50,480 nt of DNA from an uncultured Novosphingobium sp. Its GTDB lineage: Bacteria; Pseudomonadota; Alphaproteobacteria; Sphingomonadales; Sphingomonadaceae. The stretch covers positions 1 to 50,480 of the forward strand of contig CAMPIM010000008.1 of the NCBI GenBank assembly GCA_946886365.1. Reading direction: 5' to 3'. The notes below the pieces were generated by a model that saw nothing but the letters and a program-made list of their open reading frames with translations, was not told the origin of the DNA and ran no database searches. Position numbers and translations under genes: made by a program. Of the stretch, positions 1-8,566 are shown piece by piece. The stretch's first letter is position 1; each line of letters starts with the position of its first letter.

Positions 1-341
1 GGCGCGCGCCGATGCCGGGCTTTGTCCTGCTGGTGCGCGAACGTGGCGATGGCGATCCGGCGATGCGTATCGGCATCACGGTTACGAAAAAGATTGGCGG
101 CGCTGTCATCCGCAACCGGATGAAGCGCCGTTTTCGCGTCTTGGCGCGGGATTTGTTGCCTATCCACGGAGTCGCGGGCGCGGACCATGTGCTGATCGGC
201 CGTTCCGAAGGTATCGAGCGCGACTTTGCGTTGCTCCGGTCGGAACTGGAAAAGGCTCTGGGCAAGGTGATGAGCCGCCCTGCTGGCACCCATCGAGGAC
301 CACCGCGAAAGAAACCTTCCCGCGAACAGGGCGCTCAGTAG
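1..341 (+). CDS. rnpA: Ribonuclease P protein component, 5' truncated
   Basis: Protein subunit of RNase P, which helps the RNA subunit remove 5' leaders from pre-tRNAs. The window opens inside the gene: the frame is already open at base 3, and the conserved core follows (GITVTKKIGGAVIRNRMKRR, containing the RNR...KRR family signature). The N-terminal part lies outside the window, so the ATG at 12 is probably an internal Met. The C-terminus is a basic, low-complexity tail. The next gene, yidD, begins 2 bases after the stop, and yidC follows, the usual rnpA-yidD-yidC order. Identity is certain; the start cannot be seen. Confidence 0.95.
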   Translation, partial: RAPMPGFVLLVRERGDGDPAMRIGITVTKKIGGAVIRNRMKRRFRVLARDLLPIHGVAGADHVLIGRSEGIERDFALLRSELEKALGKVMSRPAGTHRGPPRKKPSREQGAQ

Positions 342-343
342 CA

Positions 344-556
344 ATGATCGCTCGTCTGCTTATCCTGATTGCGCGCTTCTGGCAGCTTGGCCCTTCGCGC
401 ATATTGCCCCCCAGCTGCCGTTATGCGCCGTCCTGTTCGCAATATGCGATTGAGGCCGTCGGCAAATATGGTGCGGTGAAGGGTAGCTGGCTCGCCACGA
501 AGCGGCTAATGCGATGCCATCCTTGGGGCGGTTCGGGCTACGACCCGGTCCCCTGA
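344..556 (+). CDS. yidD: Membrane protein insertion efficiency factor YidD
   Basis: A 70-residue protein of the YidD (UPF0161) family, an inner-membrane-associated accessory that improves insertion of membrane proteins by YidC. The sequence shows the amphipathic N-terminus (MIARLLILIARFWQ), the cysteine-containing core with CRYAPSCSQYA, and the C-terminal CHPWGGSGYDPVP signature. Length is normal for the family. It is packed between rnpA (2-base gap) and yidC (36-base gap), so the three are likely co-transcribed. Confidence 0.95.
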   Translation: MIARLLILIARFWQLGPSRILPPSCRYAPSCSQYAIEAVGKYGAVKGSWLATKRLMRCHPWGGSGYDPVP

Positions 557-592
557 TACGAATTTTCACAAGACACGGCGGAGCCGACAAGC

Positions 593-2293
593 GTGGACGA
601 CAAGAAGAATATTGTTCTGGCGGTGCTACTGACCGCAGCGATCCTGTTCGGCTGGCCCTATATTGCCAAGCATTTCTTCCCTGCCGCGAACCCGCCCGCG
701 ACGAAGATCGAAGGGGGCAAGACCACGCCGGTGGCGCAGGGATCAAGCCCGGTGGCGAGCAGTCCGTCCGCGACTCGTGATCGCACGCTGGTTCTGAAAG
801 AAAGCCCGCGCGTCGCGATCCGCACGCCCAAGCTGACCGGCTCCATCAACCTGAAGGGCGCGCGCATCGACGATATCGTGCTGCCCACCTATGGCGAAAC
901 GATCGCGAAAAATTCGCCCGCGATCCGGCTCTACAGCCCTTCGGGCACGAGCGACGCCTTTTTCGCTGGCTTCGGCTGGCAAGGCGAAGGGTTGAAGGCG
1001 CCTGACGCGAACACCGTCTGGACGGCCGACGCGAAGGAACTGACCCCGACCAACCCCGTGACCCTGCGGTGGGACAATGGTGCGGGCCAGGCTTTCGAAA
1101 TCCGCCTGTCGGTCGATGAGAATTACATGATCACCGCGCAGCAGAAAGTCGTGAACAGCGGCACTGGCGTGGTCGGGGTGAAGCCTTATGGTTACATCAA
1201 TCGCACCGGCATCCCCAAGGACCCGGACACCTGGACCATCCATGTCGGCCCGATGGGCGTGTTCAACGGCGCTGCCAACTATGATGTGAATTACAAGGAC
1301 TTGAACAAGGGTCCTTCCAGCCAAAGCTTCCAGTCCACAGGTGGCTGGCTGGGCTTCACCGACAAATATTGGCTGTCGGCGCTGGTCCCCGACCAGAAAG
1401 CAGCATTTGAGGGTCAGTTCCGCAAGGGTGCTGGCACGCAGTATCAGGCTGACTACAGCCTGGCTCCGACCATGCTGGCGCCGGGCAAGGCCGTCACCCA
1501 GACAGTGCGCCTGTTCGTGGGCGCGAAGGAAGTGAAGACGCTCGAAGCCTATCAGGATGCTGGCATTCCGCTGTTCGACCGGGCTATCGACTGGGGCTGG
1601 TTCTACTGGTTCGAAAAGCCGATCTTCGCGCTGCTGCACTGGCTGTTCGAGCATATCGGCAATTTCGGCGTCGCCATCATCTGCCTGACCTTCGTGGTCC
1701 GCGCGTTGATGTTCCCTGTGGCCCAGCGCCAGTTCGCCAGCATGGCGGCGATGCGGGCGGTGCAGCCCAAGATGAAGGCGCTGCAGGAGAAATATAAGGA
1801 CGACAAGCCCAAGCTCCAGCAGGAGATGATGGAGCTGTACAAGCGCGAGAAGGTGAACCCGCTTGCTGGCTGCCTGCCCATCTTCATCCAGATCCCGATC
1901 TTCTTCGCGCTGTACAAGGTGTTGCAGTTGACGATCGAAATGCGCCACCAGCCCTTCGTCCTTTGGATCAAGGATCTGTCCGCGCCCGATCCGCTGCACA
2001 TCCTCAACCTGTTCGGCATGCTTCCCTTCACGCCCCCGGCCTTCCTGGGCATCGGCGTGCTGGCCCTGCTGCTGGGCATCAGCATGTTCTTCCAGTTCAA
2101 GCTGAACCCTGCCCAGATGGACCCGATGCAGCAGCAGATCTTCTCAATCATGCCGTGGATGATGATGTTCATCATGGCGCCCTTTGCTGCGGGCCTGCTG
2201 GTCTACTGGATCACCAACAACTGCCTGTCGATGCTGCAGCAGTGGTGGCTCTACAAGCGCCACCCCGTGCTGAACGCGGCTCCGGCGAAATAA
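593..2293 (+). CDS. yidC: Membrane protein insertase YidC
   Basis: Inner-membrane insertase/chaperone acting alone or with SecYEG. It starts at a GTG, and the first residues ([13 protein letters not shown]) match the usual YidC start. At 566 aa it has Gram-negative architecture: an N-terminal membrane segment (about residues 6-24), a large periplasmic beta-sandwich domain (about 40-340), and a C-terminal five-helix insertase core (about 345-555) containing [20 protein letters not shown] and a Met-rich stretch ([20 protein letters not shown]). The tail [14 protein letters not shown] is short and basic. It sits downstream of yidD and 13 bases upstream of engB, a standard alphaproteobacterial arrangement. 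Confidence 0.97.
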   Translation: MDDKKNIVLAVLLTAAILFGWPYIAKHFFPAANPPATKIEGGKTTPVAQGSSPVASSPSATRDRTLVLKESPRVAIRTPKLTGSINLKGARIDDIVLPTYGETIAKNSPAIRLYSPSGTSDAFFAGFGWQGEGLKAPDANTVWTADAKELTPTNPVTLRWDNGAGQAFEIRLSVDENYMITAQQKVVNSGTGVVGVKPYGYINRTGIPKDPDTWTIHVGPMGVFNGAANYDVNYKDLNKGPSSQSFQSTGGWLGFTDKYWLSALVPDQKAAFEGQFRKGAGTQYQADYSLAPTMLAPGKAVTQTVRLFVGAKEVKTLEAYQDAGIPLFDRAIDWGWFYWFEKPIFALLHWLFEHIGNFGVAIICLTFVVRALMFPVAQRQFASMAAMRAVQPKMKALQEKYKDDKPKLQQEMMELYKREKVNPLAGCLPIFIQIPIFFALYKVLQLTIEMRHQPFVLWIKDLSAPDPLHILNLFGMLPFTPPAFLGIGVLALLLGISMFFQFKLNPAQMDPMQQQIFSIMPWMMMFIMAPFAAGLLVYWITNNCLSMLQQWWLYKRHPVLNAAPAK

Positions 2294-2306
2294 GGCGGAT
2301 ATCCCA

Positions 2307-2954
2307 GTGGACGAGCAGGAACAGGCAGAGTTGATCGAGGAAGCACGCAAGGTGTTCGCCGGGCCGATCACCTTTCTCAAGTCAGCGCCGGATTTGAAGT
2401 TCCTGCCCGACATGTCGGTCAATGAAGTGGCGTTTGCGGGCCGATCGAACGTCGGCAAATCGTCCCTGCTGAACGCGCTGACGGGGCGCAACGGGCTTGC
2501 CCGCACGTCGAACACGCCGGGGCGGACGCAGGAACTGAACTTTTTCGATGTCGGCGACCCGCTGCGCTTTCGCCTCGTCGATATGCCGGGTTATGGCTAT
2601 GCGCGCGCGCCCAAGGATATGGTGCGCCAGTGGCGCTTCCTTGTGAACGACTATCTGCGCGGGCGGGCGAAGCTGAAGCGCGCGCTCGTGCTGATCGACA
2701 GCCGCCATGGCATCAAGGATGTCGACAACGAAATTTTCGACATGCTGGACGCGGCGGCCGTCAGTTATCGCATCGTCCTGACCAAAGCGGACAAGGTAAA
2801 GGCCAGCCATCTCGCCGAAGTGATACAGGCGACAGGCGATGCCGTCCGGAAACGGCCTGCTGCCCATCCGGAGATTATCCCGACCTCAAGCGAAAAGGGC
2901 ATGGGCATAGCGGAACTTCGGGCGGCCGTTCTGGCGAGTGTCACCGAAGGGTGA
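2307..2954 (+). CDS. engB: Ribosome biogenesis GTP-binding protein EngB (YihA/YsxC)
   Basis: A 215-aa TRAFAC-class GTPase needed for large-subunit ribosome assembly. G1 is GRSNVGKSS at residues 45-53, G3 is DMPGYG at 92-97, G4 is TKAD at 159-162 and G5 is TSSEKG at 193-198. The start is a GTG 13 bases after yidC, giving the acidic N-terminal extension ([17 protein letters not shown]) typical of alphaproteobacterial copies. It is the last gene of the rnpA-yidD-yidC-engB run; the next gene is convergent. Confidence 0.96.
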   Translation: MDEQEQAELIEEARKVFAGPITFLKSAPDLKFLPDMSVNEVAFAGRSNVGKSSLLNALTGRNGLARTSNTPGRTQELNFFDVGDPLRFRLVDMPGYGYARAPKDMVRQWRFLVNDYLRGRAKLKRALVLIDSRHGIKDVDNEIFDMLDAAAVSYRIVLTKADKVKASHLAEVIQATGDAVRKRPAAHPEIIPTSSEKGMGIAELRAAVLASVTEG

Positions 2955-2962
2955 GGTCTCTG

Positions 2963-3005
2963 TTAAAGCGGAGCAGCAGGCGCCCCGCTTCCGCTGACGC
3001 TTTAA
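2963..3005. repeat. Inverted repeat between convergent engB and RNA ligase-like genes
   Basis: TTAAAGCG (2963-2970) is mirrored perfectly by CGCTTTAA (2998-3005). Inside the loop, GCGGA and TCCGC can add further pairing. It lies between two convergent genes, so it may help end transcription from either side, but no clear U-run follows. Weakly supported as a terminator. Confidence 0.35.
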
Positions 3006-3038
3006 GCTATCCCATTCGCCAAACAGCCAAGGCCGGGA

Positions 3039-3596
3039 TCAGAACAGTTCATATTGCCCGTCTCCTTTAAGCGTCCAGGTGCCAAGAATATCGTGCCGGG
3101 TGCGGCCCACATGGCTGCAAAGCAGGACAAACTGGTCGAGCGACCACAGGAAGCCGTCGATACTTTGCTGCGCCGGAGGGCCATCCCTGTAGAATAGCGT
3201 CTGGTGCGGGCTGAAGGTCCAGCCGGGGCGCAAGGCCACGCCTGCCCCCCGCATCGCGTCGATGATCGACTTCTGTAATTGATTGAGCAGCGGCAGGGAT
3301 CGCGAAGGGCGCAGGGCGGCGGAACGATTGCTGAAGCTAAGTCGGTCGAGCCTCATGTCAAAAGGTTCGGCTTCGACCGTAGTCCCTGCCCGCAGCAATG
3401 CCTTGATCACCGCATAGGGATATTCGATATAATCGGCCGTCACGGCCAGCGTGACATGCTGATGCTCCGGCCGGATGCGGCGCTCCCCGCCGCCCAGTGT
3501 CTCTGCCAAATGATCGGTCTGGCGCGCGATGATGGTGGACGGCTTCAGCGCGAAAAAGAGACGATATTTGGTGTCGGCGCGCATGTCATGGCGCAT
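3039..3596 (-). CDS. thpR: 2'-5' RNA ligase-family protein (2H phosphoesterase fold)
   Basis: A 185-aa member of the 2H phosphoesterase superfamily, whose bacterial ThpR/LigT members act on 2'-5' linked RNA or as RNA 2',3'-cyclic phosphodiesterases. Both catalytic HxTL motifs are present: HVTL at about residues 47-50 and HQTL at about 131-134. The N-terminus (YRLFFALKPS) is the usual first strand. An in-frame start 150 bases further upstream exists, but the ATG at 3596 has AAAGGAT just in front of it and family similarity begins there. A LexA-type box (3620-3634) lies 24 bases upstream of this start, so the gene may be induced by DNA damage; that is inference. Confidence 0.85.
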   Translation of the reverse strand: MRHDMRADTKYRLFFALKPSTIIARQTDHLAETLGGGERRIRPEHQHVTLAVTADYIEYPYAVIKALLRAGTTVEAEPFDMRLDRLSFSNRSAALRPSRSLPLLNQLQKSIIDAMRGAGVALRPGWTFSPHQTLFYRDGPPAQQSIDGFLWSLDQFVLLCSHVGRTRHDILGTWTLKGDGQYELF

Positions 3597-4068
3597 GGCT
3601 GATCCTTTCGAGTCGATATGTTCACTATATGTTCCTATTGCGTTGATAGCGAGTCCTGGGAGCCGATCCGCCATTCGGACGGACTTCGCCATGCTTTCCA
3701 CTCGCGCTGAAGGTGGCCAGATCGCCGCACGGCCGATGAGCAACAATCGCGACGTCGATTATGATGGCGACAGCTATTATTTCACCACCGACGACACCGT
3801 CATGGTCCACGATATCGAGCGCGACCCGAAGGTTGGCTTGGCGTTTCAGGGTTCGGCCGGGTTGTTGAAGCAGCGGCCACTATTCGTGGCGATAGAAGGA
3901 CGCGCCGATCTTGTCCGTGACAAGGGAGCGTTCAAGGCGCATTGGAACAGCGATCTTGACCGCTGGTTCGATGAAGGCATCGACACGCCGGGGCTCGTGA
4001 TGATCAAGGTCAGCGCGGAACGGGCGCATTATTGGGATGGAGAGGATGAAGGGGAGGTCCAGCTCTGA
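3595..4068 (+). CDS. Pyridoxamine 5'-phosphate oxidase-like split-barrel protein (general stress protein 26 type)
   Basis: A small flavin-binding split-barrel protein. From about base 3682 onward it reads like the COG3871/general stress protein family: DFAMLSTRAEGGQIAARPMS, then YDGDSYYFTTDD, ERDPKVGLAFQG, and a tail ending YWDGEDEGEV. Family members normally have only about 12-18 residues before DFAML, while the stretch encoded at 3595-3681 matches no family N-terminus and has no good ribosome site. Possible starts are ATG 3595, TTG 3643 or ATG 3691; ATG 3691 would remove part of the first strand. Another reading is that the 5' end was replaced by a rearrangement. The body is certain, the start is not. 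Confidence 0.75.
   Translation: MADPFESICSLYVPIALIASPGSRSAIRTDFAMLSTRAEGGQIAARPMSNNRDVDYDGDSYYFTTDDTVMVHDIERDPKVGLAFQGSAGLLKQRPLFVAIEGRADLVRDKGAFKAHWNSDLDRWFDEGIDTPGLVMIKVSAERAHYWDGEDEGEVQL
3620..3634. promoter_or_regulatory. Candidate LexA (SOS) box, GTTC-N7-GTTC
   Basis: On the plus strand GTTC-ACTATAT-GTTC; on the minus strand GAACATATAGTGAAC. This is the direct-repeat LexA operator known from Alphaproteobacteria (GTTC-N7-GTTC). It lies in the short space between the starts of the RNA ligase-like gene (minus) and the flavin-barrel protein (plus), where a repressor would block a promoter. About one or two 8-base matches are expected by chance in a window this size, but this one is intergenic and AT-rich. 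Confidence 0.6.
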
Positions 4069-4504
4069 TCTTGACGGATGGACGGGCAAGCGAGATCGCT
4101 TCAGGACGGCGTCACGCTGGATATTGTCCCTATTTTATCTGATCGCGGGCGTCGCCCATCTGACCCGGCCCGGCGGCTTCATCGCCATCACGCCAAATTG
4201 GGTCCCCCACCCCGCTGACATCATCGCGCTGACCGGCGTGGCGGAAATTGCGGGCGCTGCGGGATTGCATGTCCCTAGACTGCGTAGGGCCGCCGGGATC
4301 GGCCTTGCCCTTTACGCGCTGTGCGTATGGCCAGCCAATCTGAACCATGCGCTCAACGATATTCCGTTGAATGGCATGCATTTAAGCTGGTGGTATCACG
4401 GCCCGCGCCTGCTGTTGCAGCCGGTGATCATATGGTGGGCTTTGTGGTCCAGCACGGCAATCGAATGGCCGTTCGGGCGGAAACGTGACGTCCCATATCA
4501 ATGA
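4037..4504 (+). CDS. DoxX-like integral membrane protein
   Basis: A protein of up to 155 aa with about four hydrophobic segments. The pattern FYLIAGVAHLTRPGGFIAI, TGVAEIAGAAGL and then WPANLNHAL is typical of the DoxX-like family of small inner-membrane proteins, whose biochemical role is poorly defined. The ATG at 4037 overlaps the preceding gene by 32 bases; ATG 4046, directly after GGAGAGG, is the alternative. The overlap suggests translational coupling with the flavin-barrel protein. Confidence 0.7.
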   Translation: MERMKGRSSSDLDGWTGKRDRFRTASRWILSLFYLIAGVAHLTRPGGFIAITPNWVPHPADIIALTGVAEIAGAAGLHVPRLRRAAGIGLALYALCVWPANLNHALNDIPLNGMHLSWWYHGPRLLLQPVIIWWALWSSTAIEWPFGRKRDVPYQ

Positions 4505-4570
4505 TTGTCTTTGAAATGGGTGGCCCTACTGTGTCGGCCGCCTTCCACGAACAAAGATAGAGAGAGAGTG

Positions 4571-6619
4571 ATGAACCGGCACATCCCCTGGATCCTGACG
4601 GCCATAGTCGGGGCGATCGCCTTGTCAGTGGTTGCGATATCCCGGGGCGAGGCGGTCAATGCGCTCTGGATCGTCGTGGCAGCGGTCAGCAGCTTCCTGG
4701 TCGCCTATCGCTATTACGCGCTCTACATTGCGCGGCATGTGATGCGGCTTGATCCTGCACGACCCACGCCCGCGCTAAGGCGAGCCGACGGACTTGATTA
4801 TGTCCCGACCGACCGCGTGGTTCTGTTCGGGCATCATTTCGCGGCGATAGCGGGCGCTGGTCCTCTGGTGGGGCCGGTCCTTGCCGCGCAGATGGGGTAT
4901 CTGCCCGGCACCATCTGGATCATCGCGGGCGTAGTGCTGGCGGGCGCGGTGCAGGATTTCATGGTCCTGTTCATTTCCATGCGCCGCGATGGCAAGTCGC
5001 TCGGCGAGCTTATCCGCATGGAAATGGGGCAGGCCGCAGGGACGATCGCCCTGTTCGGCGCCTTCATGATCATGGTGATCATCCTGGCCGTGCTGGCGCT
5101 GATCGTGGTGAAGGCGCTAGCGGAAAGCCCTTGGGGCATGTTCACCGTTGCCGCCACGGTGCCGCTCGCCCTGCTGATGGGCGCCTATACGCGCTGGATA
5201 CGGCCGGGGCGGATTGGCGAGGTGTCGCTGATCGGCCTCATCGGCCTGCTGGCGGCGATCATTTATGGGCAATCCATCGCGCAATCGCCGCTATGGGGGC
5301 CGGTCTTCACCTTCACGCCGATGCAATTGTGCTGGATCCTGATCGGCTATGGGGCGGTGGCGTCGGTGTTGCCGGTGTGGTTGCTACTGGCGCCGCGCGA
5401 CTATCTGTCGACCTTTCTCAAGATCGGCGCCATCGCCGCGCTTGCCATCGGCATCGTCATCATGGCGCCGCCGCTCAAAATGCATGCCGTGACGCAGTTC
5501 GTGAACGGCAATGGCCCGGTCTGGTCGGGCGGGCTCTTCCCCTTCCTGTTCATCACCATCGCCTGTGGCGCGGTATCAGGATTTCACGCCCTGATCGCCA
5601 GCGGCACGACACCCAAGCTGATCGCGAGCGAGAGTGACGCGCCGCTGATCGGCTATGGCGCGATGTTGATGGAGGCATTCGTCGCGATCATGGCGCTGGT
5701 AGGTGCGTCGATCCTCGATCCGGGTATTTACTTCACGATGAACAGCCCGGCGGCGGTCATTGGCACAGACGCCAACAGCGCGGCGGCAGCGGTCACGGCG
5801 ATGGGTTTCCCGATCACCCCCGACCTGATCGCGCAAACCGCCAAGGATGTAGGCGAACATACGATCATTTCGCGCACAGGCGGCGCGCCAACGCTGGCCG
5901 TAGCCATGGCGGAAATCTTTTCCCATGTGATCGGCGGCCCAGCGATGAAAGCCTTCTGGTATCATTTCGCCATATTGTTCGAGGCGCTGTTCATCCTGAC
6001 GGCGGTTGACGCAGGCACGCGCGCGGGCCGTTTCATGTTGCAGGACCTGATCGGGCTGGCCATGCCCCGCTTCAAGGATTCAGCGGGTATTGTGCCGGGG
6101 CTGGTGGCCACCGGGCTGACGGTTTCGGCCTGGGGCTTCTTCCTTTATCAGGGCGTCACGGACCCGCTGGGCGGCGTGAACACGCTATGGCCAGTGTTTG
6201 GCATCTCCAACCAGATGCTGGCGGCGATCGCGTTGATGCTGGCGACGGCGGTATTGTTCCGAATGAAGCGGAACCGCTATGCTTGGGTGACGATGATCCC
6301 GACCGCCTGGCTGCTGGTCTGCACATTGTCGGCCGGACTGCTGAAGCTGTTTTCGGCCGATGCGAAGGTCGGCTTCCTGGCGCATGCGGCGAAATTCTCG
6401 GCGGCGGCGAACGAGGGCAAGTTGCTTAGCCCTGCCAAGTCGATGGCCGAAATGCAGCAGATCGTCTTCAACGACCGGGTGGACGCCGGACTGGTCGCCA
6501 TCTTCCTGATGGTGGTGCTTTCGCTGCTGTTCTTCACCGTCCGCACCTGCCTCGCCGCACGTCGGGCCGATGCGCCGACGGCGCGCGAAATCCCCGCCTC
6601 TCTGGTGCCAGCGGAATGA
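4571..6619 (+). CDS. cstA: Carbon starvation protein CstA (pyruvate/peptide transporter)
   Basis: A 682-aa polytopic membrane protein. CstA-family proteins were named as peptide transporters induced by carbon starvation; the E. coli paralogue BtsT is a pyruvate/H+ symporter. The sequence shows many hydrophobic segments and the conserved YVPTDRVVLFGHHFAAIAGA motif near residues 75-95, then GPVLAAQMGYLPG. I use the ATG at 4571, preceded by AGAGAGAG, rather than an in-frame start 66 bases upstream whose product does not look like CstA. Its stop overlaps the start of the small YbdD gene, as in E. coli cstA-ybdD. Substrate cannot be decided from sequence. Confidence 0.93.
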   Translation: MNRHIPWILTAIVGAIALSVVAISRGEAVNALWIVVAAVSSFLVAYRYYALYIARHVMRLDPARPTPALRRADGLDYVPTDRVVLFGHHFAAIAGAGPLVGPVLAAQMGYLPGTIWIIAGVVLAGAVQDFMVLFISMRRDGKSLGELIRMEMGQAAGTIALFGAFMIMVIILAVLALIVVKALAESPWGMFTVAATVPLALLMGAYTRWIRPGRIGEVSLIGLIGLLAAIIYGQSIAQSPLWGPVFTFTPMQLCWILIGYGAVASVLPVWLLLAPRDYLSTFLKIGAIAALAIGIVIMAPPLKMHAVTQFVNGNGPVWSGGLFPFLFITIACGAVSGFHALIASGTTPKLIASESDAPLIGYGAMLMEAFVAIMALVGASILDPGIYFTMNSPAAVIGTDANSAAAAVTAMGFPITPDLIAQTAKDVGEHTIISRTGGAPTLAVAMAEIFSHVIGGPAMKAFWYHFAILFEALFILTAVDAGTRAGRFMLQDLIGLAMPRFKDSAGIVPGLVATGLTVSAWGFFLYQGVTDPLGGVNTLWPVFGISNQMLAAIALMLATAVLFRMKRNRYAWVTMIPTAWLLVCTLSAGLLKLFSADAKVGFLAHAAKFSAAANEGKLLSPAKSMAEMQQIVFNDRVDAGLVAIFLMVVLSLLFFTVRTCLAARRADAPTAREIPASLVPAE

Positions 6620-6801
6620 TCGGCTTGTTCGACAGGGTGCGGCGGATGGCGATGATGATGGTAGGCGTTCCCGACTATGAGGGCTATGCCCGCCACATGC
6701 ACATGCACCACCCCGGCGAGCCGGTCATGACGCCTACCGAGTTTTTCCGCGATCGGCAGGAGGCGCGCTATGGCGGGAAGAATGGCGGCAAATGCTGTTG
6801 A
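6616..6801 (+). CDS. YbdD/YjiX family small protein (DUF466), CstA partner
   Basis: A 61-aa protein with the DUF466 signature: VPDYEGYARHMHMHHPGEPV followed by a FFRDRQEARYGG end. Members are encoded directly downstream of cstA/btsT and are thought to assist the transporter. It overlaps cstA by an ATGA junction, so translation is coupled. The C-terminus ends in two cysteines, which I cannot assign a role. The next gene, xdhC, is convergent after 9 bases. Confidence 0.9.
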   Translation: MIGLFDRVRRMAMMMVGVPDYEGYARHMHMHHPGEPVMTPTEFFRDRQEARYGGKNGGKCC

Positions 6802-6810
6802 GGGCGGCGG

Positions 6811-7728
6811 TCAACTGCGCGCGTTGAAGCCTGCGATCATGCCCGCTGCGATGGACAGGGCGATCTCAGCCGCGCCCACCGCGCCGATGTCGAGCCCCGC
6901 CGGGCCATCGATTTGCTTAAGTTGCTCCGCAGAAAAGCCCCTTGCCGATAGGCGCTCCAACCGCGCGGCATGGCTCTTTCGCGATCCCAGCGCCGCCACA
7001 TAGCCGGTCGGCGCGCGCAGGGCAGTGGCGAGAGCGGGATCGTCGATCTTGATATCATGGCTGAGCGTCACGACCGCCGTCGCTTCACCGGGGCGGCGCG
7101 CCGCGATCGCCTCGTCGGGCCAGCGATCGTCCAGCTCGACGCCGGGGAAACGTTCCTCTGTCAGGAAGCGACCGCGCGGATCGATCACTACGGGTCTGAC
7201 CCCAATGGCCTGGGCAAGCGCGCATAAGGATTGGGCGATCTGCACCGCGCCTACGATCAGCAACTGGCGCGGCGGATCGTAGCGGTTGTGAAACTGGCCC
7301 TCGATCACTGCTTCACAGGTGATGCCTGTACCAAGGTCGGTGGAAAGGATGAGGGACCGCCCCTCATCGCGGGCATCAGCAATCCGGTCAAACAGCGCAG
7401 GCGCGAAGCTCCCGTCCTCCACCGGCTGGACCAGCACGCTGATCTCGCCTCCGCAGGGAAGGCCCACGGACCAGGCGTCATTATCGGCAACGCCATAGCG
7501 TTCGAGATGCGCCGGGCGGCCCGCAATGACCTCCTCCGCCCGTTGCAGGACGTCGGCCTCAACACAACCGCCTGAAATGCTGCCTTCGAAGCGGCCGTCG
7601 CGATGGACGATCATGTGGCTGCCGCGCGGCCGGGGGGCCGATCCCCATGTCGATACGACCGTTGCCAGCGCCATGGGCGCGCCACGCCACTCGATCGCCT
7701 TGCGTATCACCGCGTCATTGTCGTTCAA
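6811..7728 (-). CDS. XdhC/CoxI-family protein (molybdenum enzyme maturation)
   Basis: A 305-aa member of the XdhC/CoxF/CoxI family, which handles and inserts the sulfurated molybdenum cofactor into xanthine dehydrogenase-type enzymes. Visible features are the N-terminal core (WGSAPRPRGSHMIV, then SGGCVE), GLPCGGEISV, and a C-terminal Rossmann-like part (LLIVGAVQIAQSLC, VIDPRGRF). The best start is a TTG at 7728: AAGGAGG sits 6 bases ahead of it and the protein then starts LNDNDAVIRKAIEW; an in-frame ATG at 7767 has no such site. No molybdenum hydroxylase large subunit is in the window, so its client is unknown. It is transcribed in the same direction as the S24 repressor upstream. Confidence 0.88.
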   Translation of the reverse strand: MNDNDAVIRKAIEWRGAPMALATVVSTWGSAPRPRGSHMIVHRDGRFEGSISGGCVEADVLQRAEEVIAGRPAHLERYGVADNDAWSVGLPCGGEISVLVQPVEDGSFAPALFDRIADARDEGRSLILSTDLGTGITCEAVIEGQFHNRYDPPRQLLIVGAVQIAQSLCALAQAIGVRPVVIDPRGRFLTEERFPGVELDDRWPDEAIAARRPGEATAVVTLSHDIKIDDPALATALRAPTGYVAALGSRKSHAARLERLSARGFSAEQLKQIDGPAGLDIGAVGAAEIALSIAAGMIAGFNARS

Positions 7729-7779
7729 TCCCGGCCTCCTTGCCCATCGCACATAAGAGACCGCCAACGTCTCGCCAAG

Positions 7780-8451
7780 CTAGACGAGCCGCCGCCCGGT
7801 CCATACGACCCGGCCAACGATCGCCACCAGCGATGGGTCGATGTCCACCCAGTCGGGATAATGAACATTGTCGCTGCGCACACTGAACAGCCCTCTGCGT
7901 GGCCCCATCGCGATACGCTTCACCATCAGCACGCCGTCCAGTCGCAGCACATATACCCCATCGCGAAGCCGCATCGCGTCATCATCATGGTCGACCATGA
8001 TCTCGTCACCATCATTGAGCGTCGGCGCCATCGATTCGCCATCCACCCGGATGATGGATACTCTTTGAGGCTTCACGCCCAGATGGCGCAACCAGTTCGC
8101 GTCGAAAGCCATGACACCCGCCGCCCGCTCATCCTCGTCAAGCGAACCGGGTCCGGCCGACGCGCCAAGCGACAGGCGCGGCACAGGCACCACTGCGGGC
8201 AAGGGGCGCGATTTCCTTTCCACCGGGGCCTGACGCCCCCGCCCACCCAGCAGGTCTTCGGCAACGCCAAAATAGCGGGCCAGCACACGCCGGTCCTCCT
8301 CATCCAGCTTGCGGGGCGTGCCGCGCTTGATGAATTGCTGAACATAGGCCGGGTTACGCTTCAGCAGGCGGGAAAGGTCGGCATAATTCTCCCCCCGCTC
8401 AGCAATCAGCCGTTCCAGTACCACGCGCGGATCTTCTCCATTACCGACCAT
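7780..8451 (-). CDS. HTH plus S24 peptidase repressor (CI/LexA-like)
   Basis: A 223-aa transcriptional regulator. The N-terminal helix-turn-helix lies at about residues 22-45 (YADLSRLLKRNPAYVQQFIK), followed by a linker and a C-terminal S24 signal-peptidase-like domain. The catalytic serine is in VDGESMAPTL (Ser140) and the lysine in LMVKRI (Lys178), so RecA-stimulated self-cleavage is plausible, as in LexA and lambda CI. No phage genes surround it; similar S24 regulators are, as far as I recall, conserved in sphingomonad chromosomes. It is divergent from a small HTH-like gene, with repeated TAGGA half-sites between them (8468-8513). Confidence 0.88.
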   Translation of the reverse strand: MVGNGEDPRVVLERLIAERGENYADLSRLLKRNPAYVQQFIKRGTPRKLDEEDRRVLARYFGVAEDLLGGRGRQAPVERKSRPLPAVVPVPRLSLGASAGPGSLDEDERAAGVMAFDANWLRHLGVKPQRVSIIRVDGESMAPTLNDGDEIMVDHDDDAMRLRDGVYVLRLDGVLMVKRIAMGPRRGLFSVRSDNVHYPDWVDIDPSLVAIVGRVVWTGRRLV

Positions 8452-8467
8452 GATTCATCCATAATGA

Positions 8468-8513
8468 TAGGATTTTTCCTAGACAAGTAGGAAATAGGGG
8501 AAGAAATAGGAAA
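8468..8513. promoter_or_regulatory. Candidate repressor operator cluster and promoter
   Basis: The 106-base gap between the divergent genes contains a palindrome TAGGA-TTTT-TCCTA (8468-8481) and two more half-sites TAGGAAA at 8488 and 8507, so TAGGA recurs at 20 and 19 base spacing, close to two helical turns. On the minus strand TTGTCT (8487-8482), 17 bases, TATGGA would form a -35/-10 pair for the repressor, with the palindrome inside the spacer. The arrangement suggests autoregulation; the binding protein is inferred, not shown. Confidence 0.5.
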
Positions 8514-8566
8514 ACACTTAGGGATTCGCAGGGGGCGAATCGCGTTGGAGAGGGAGATTGAAACGC

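Noticed and set aside
743..1999. A 418-codon open frame opposite yidC
   Set aside because: Antisense shadow of a well-identified gene, with no ribosome site or family likeness.
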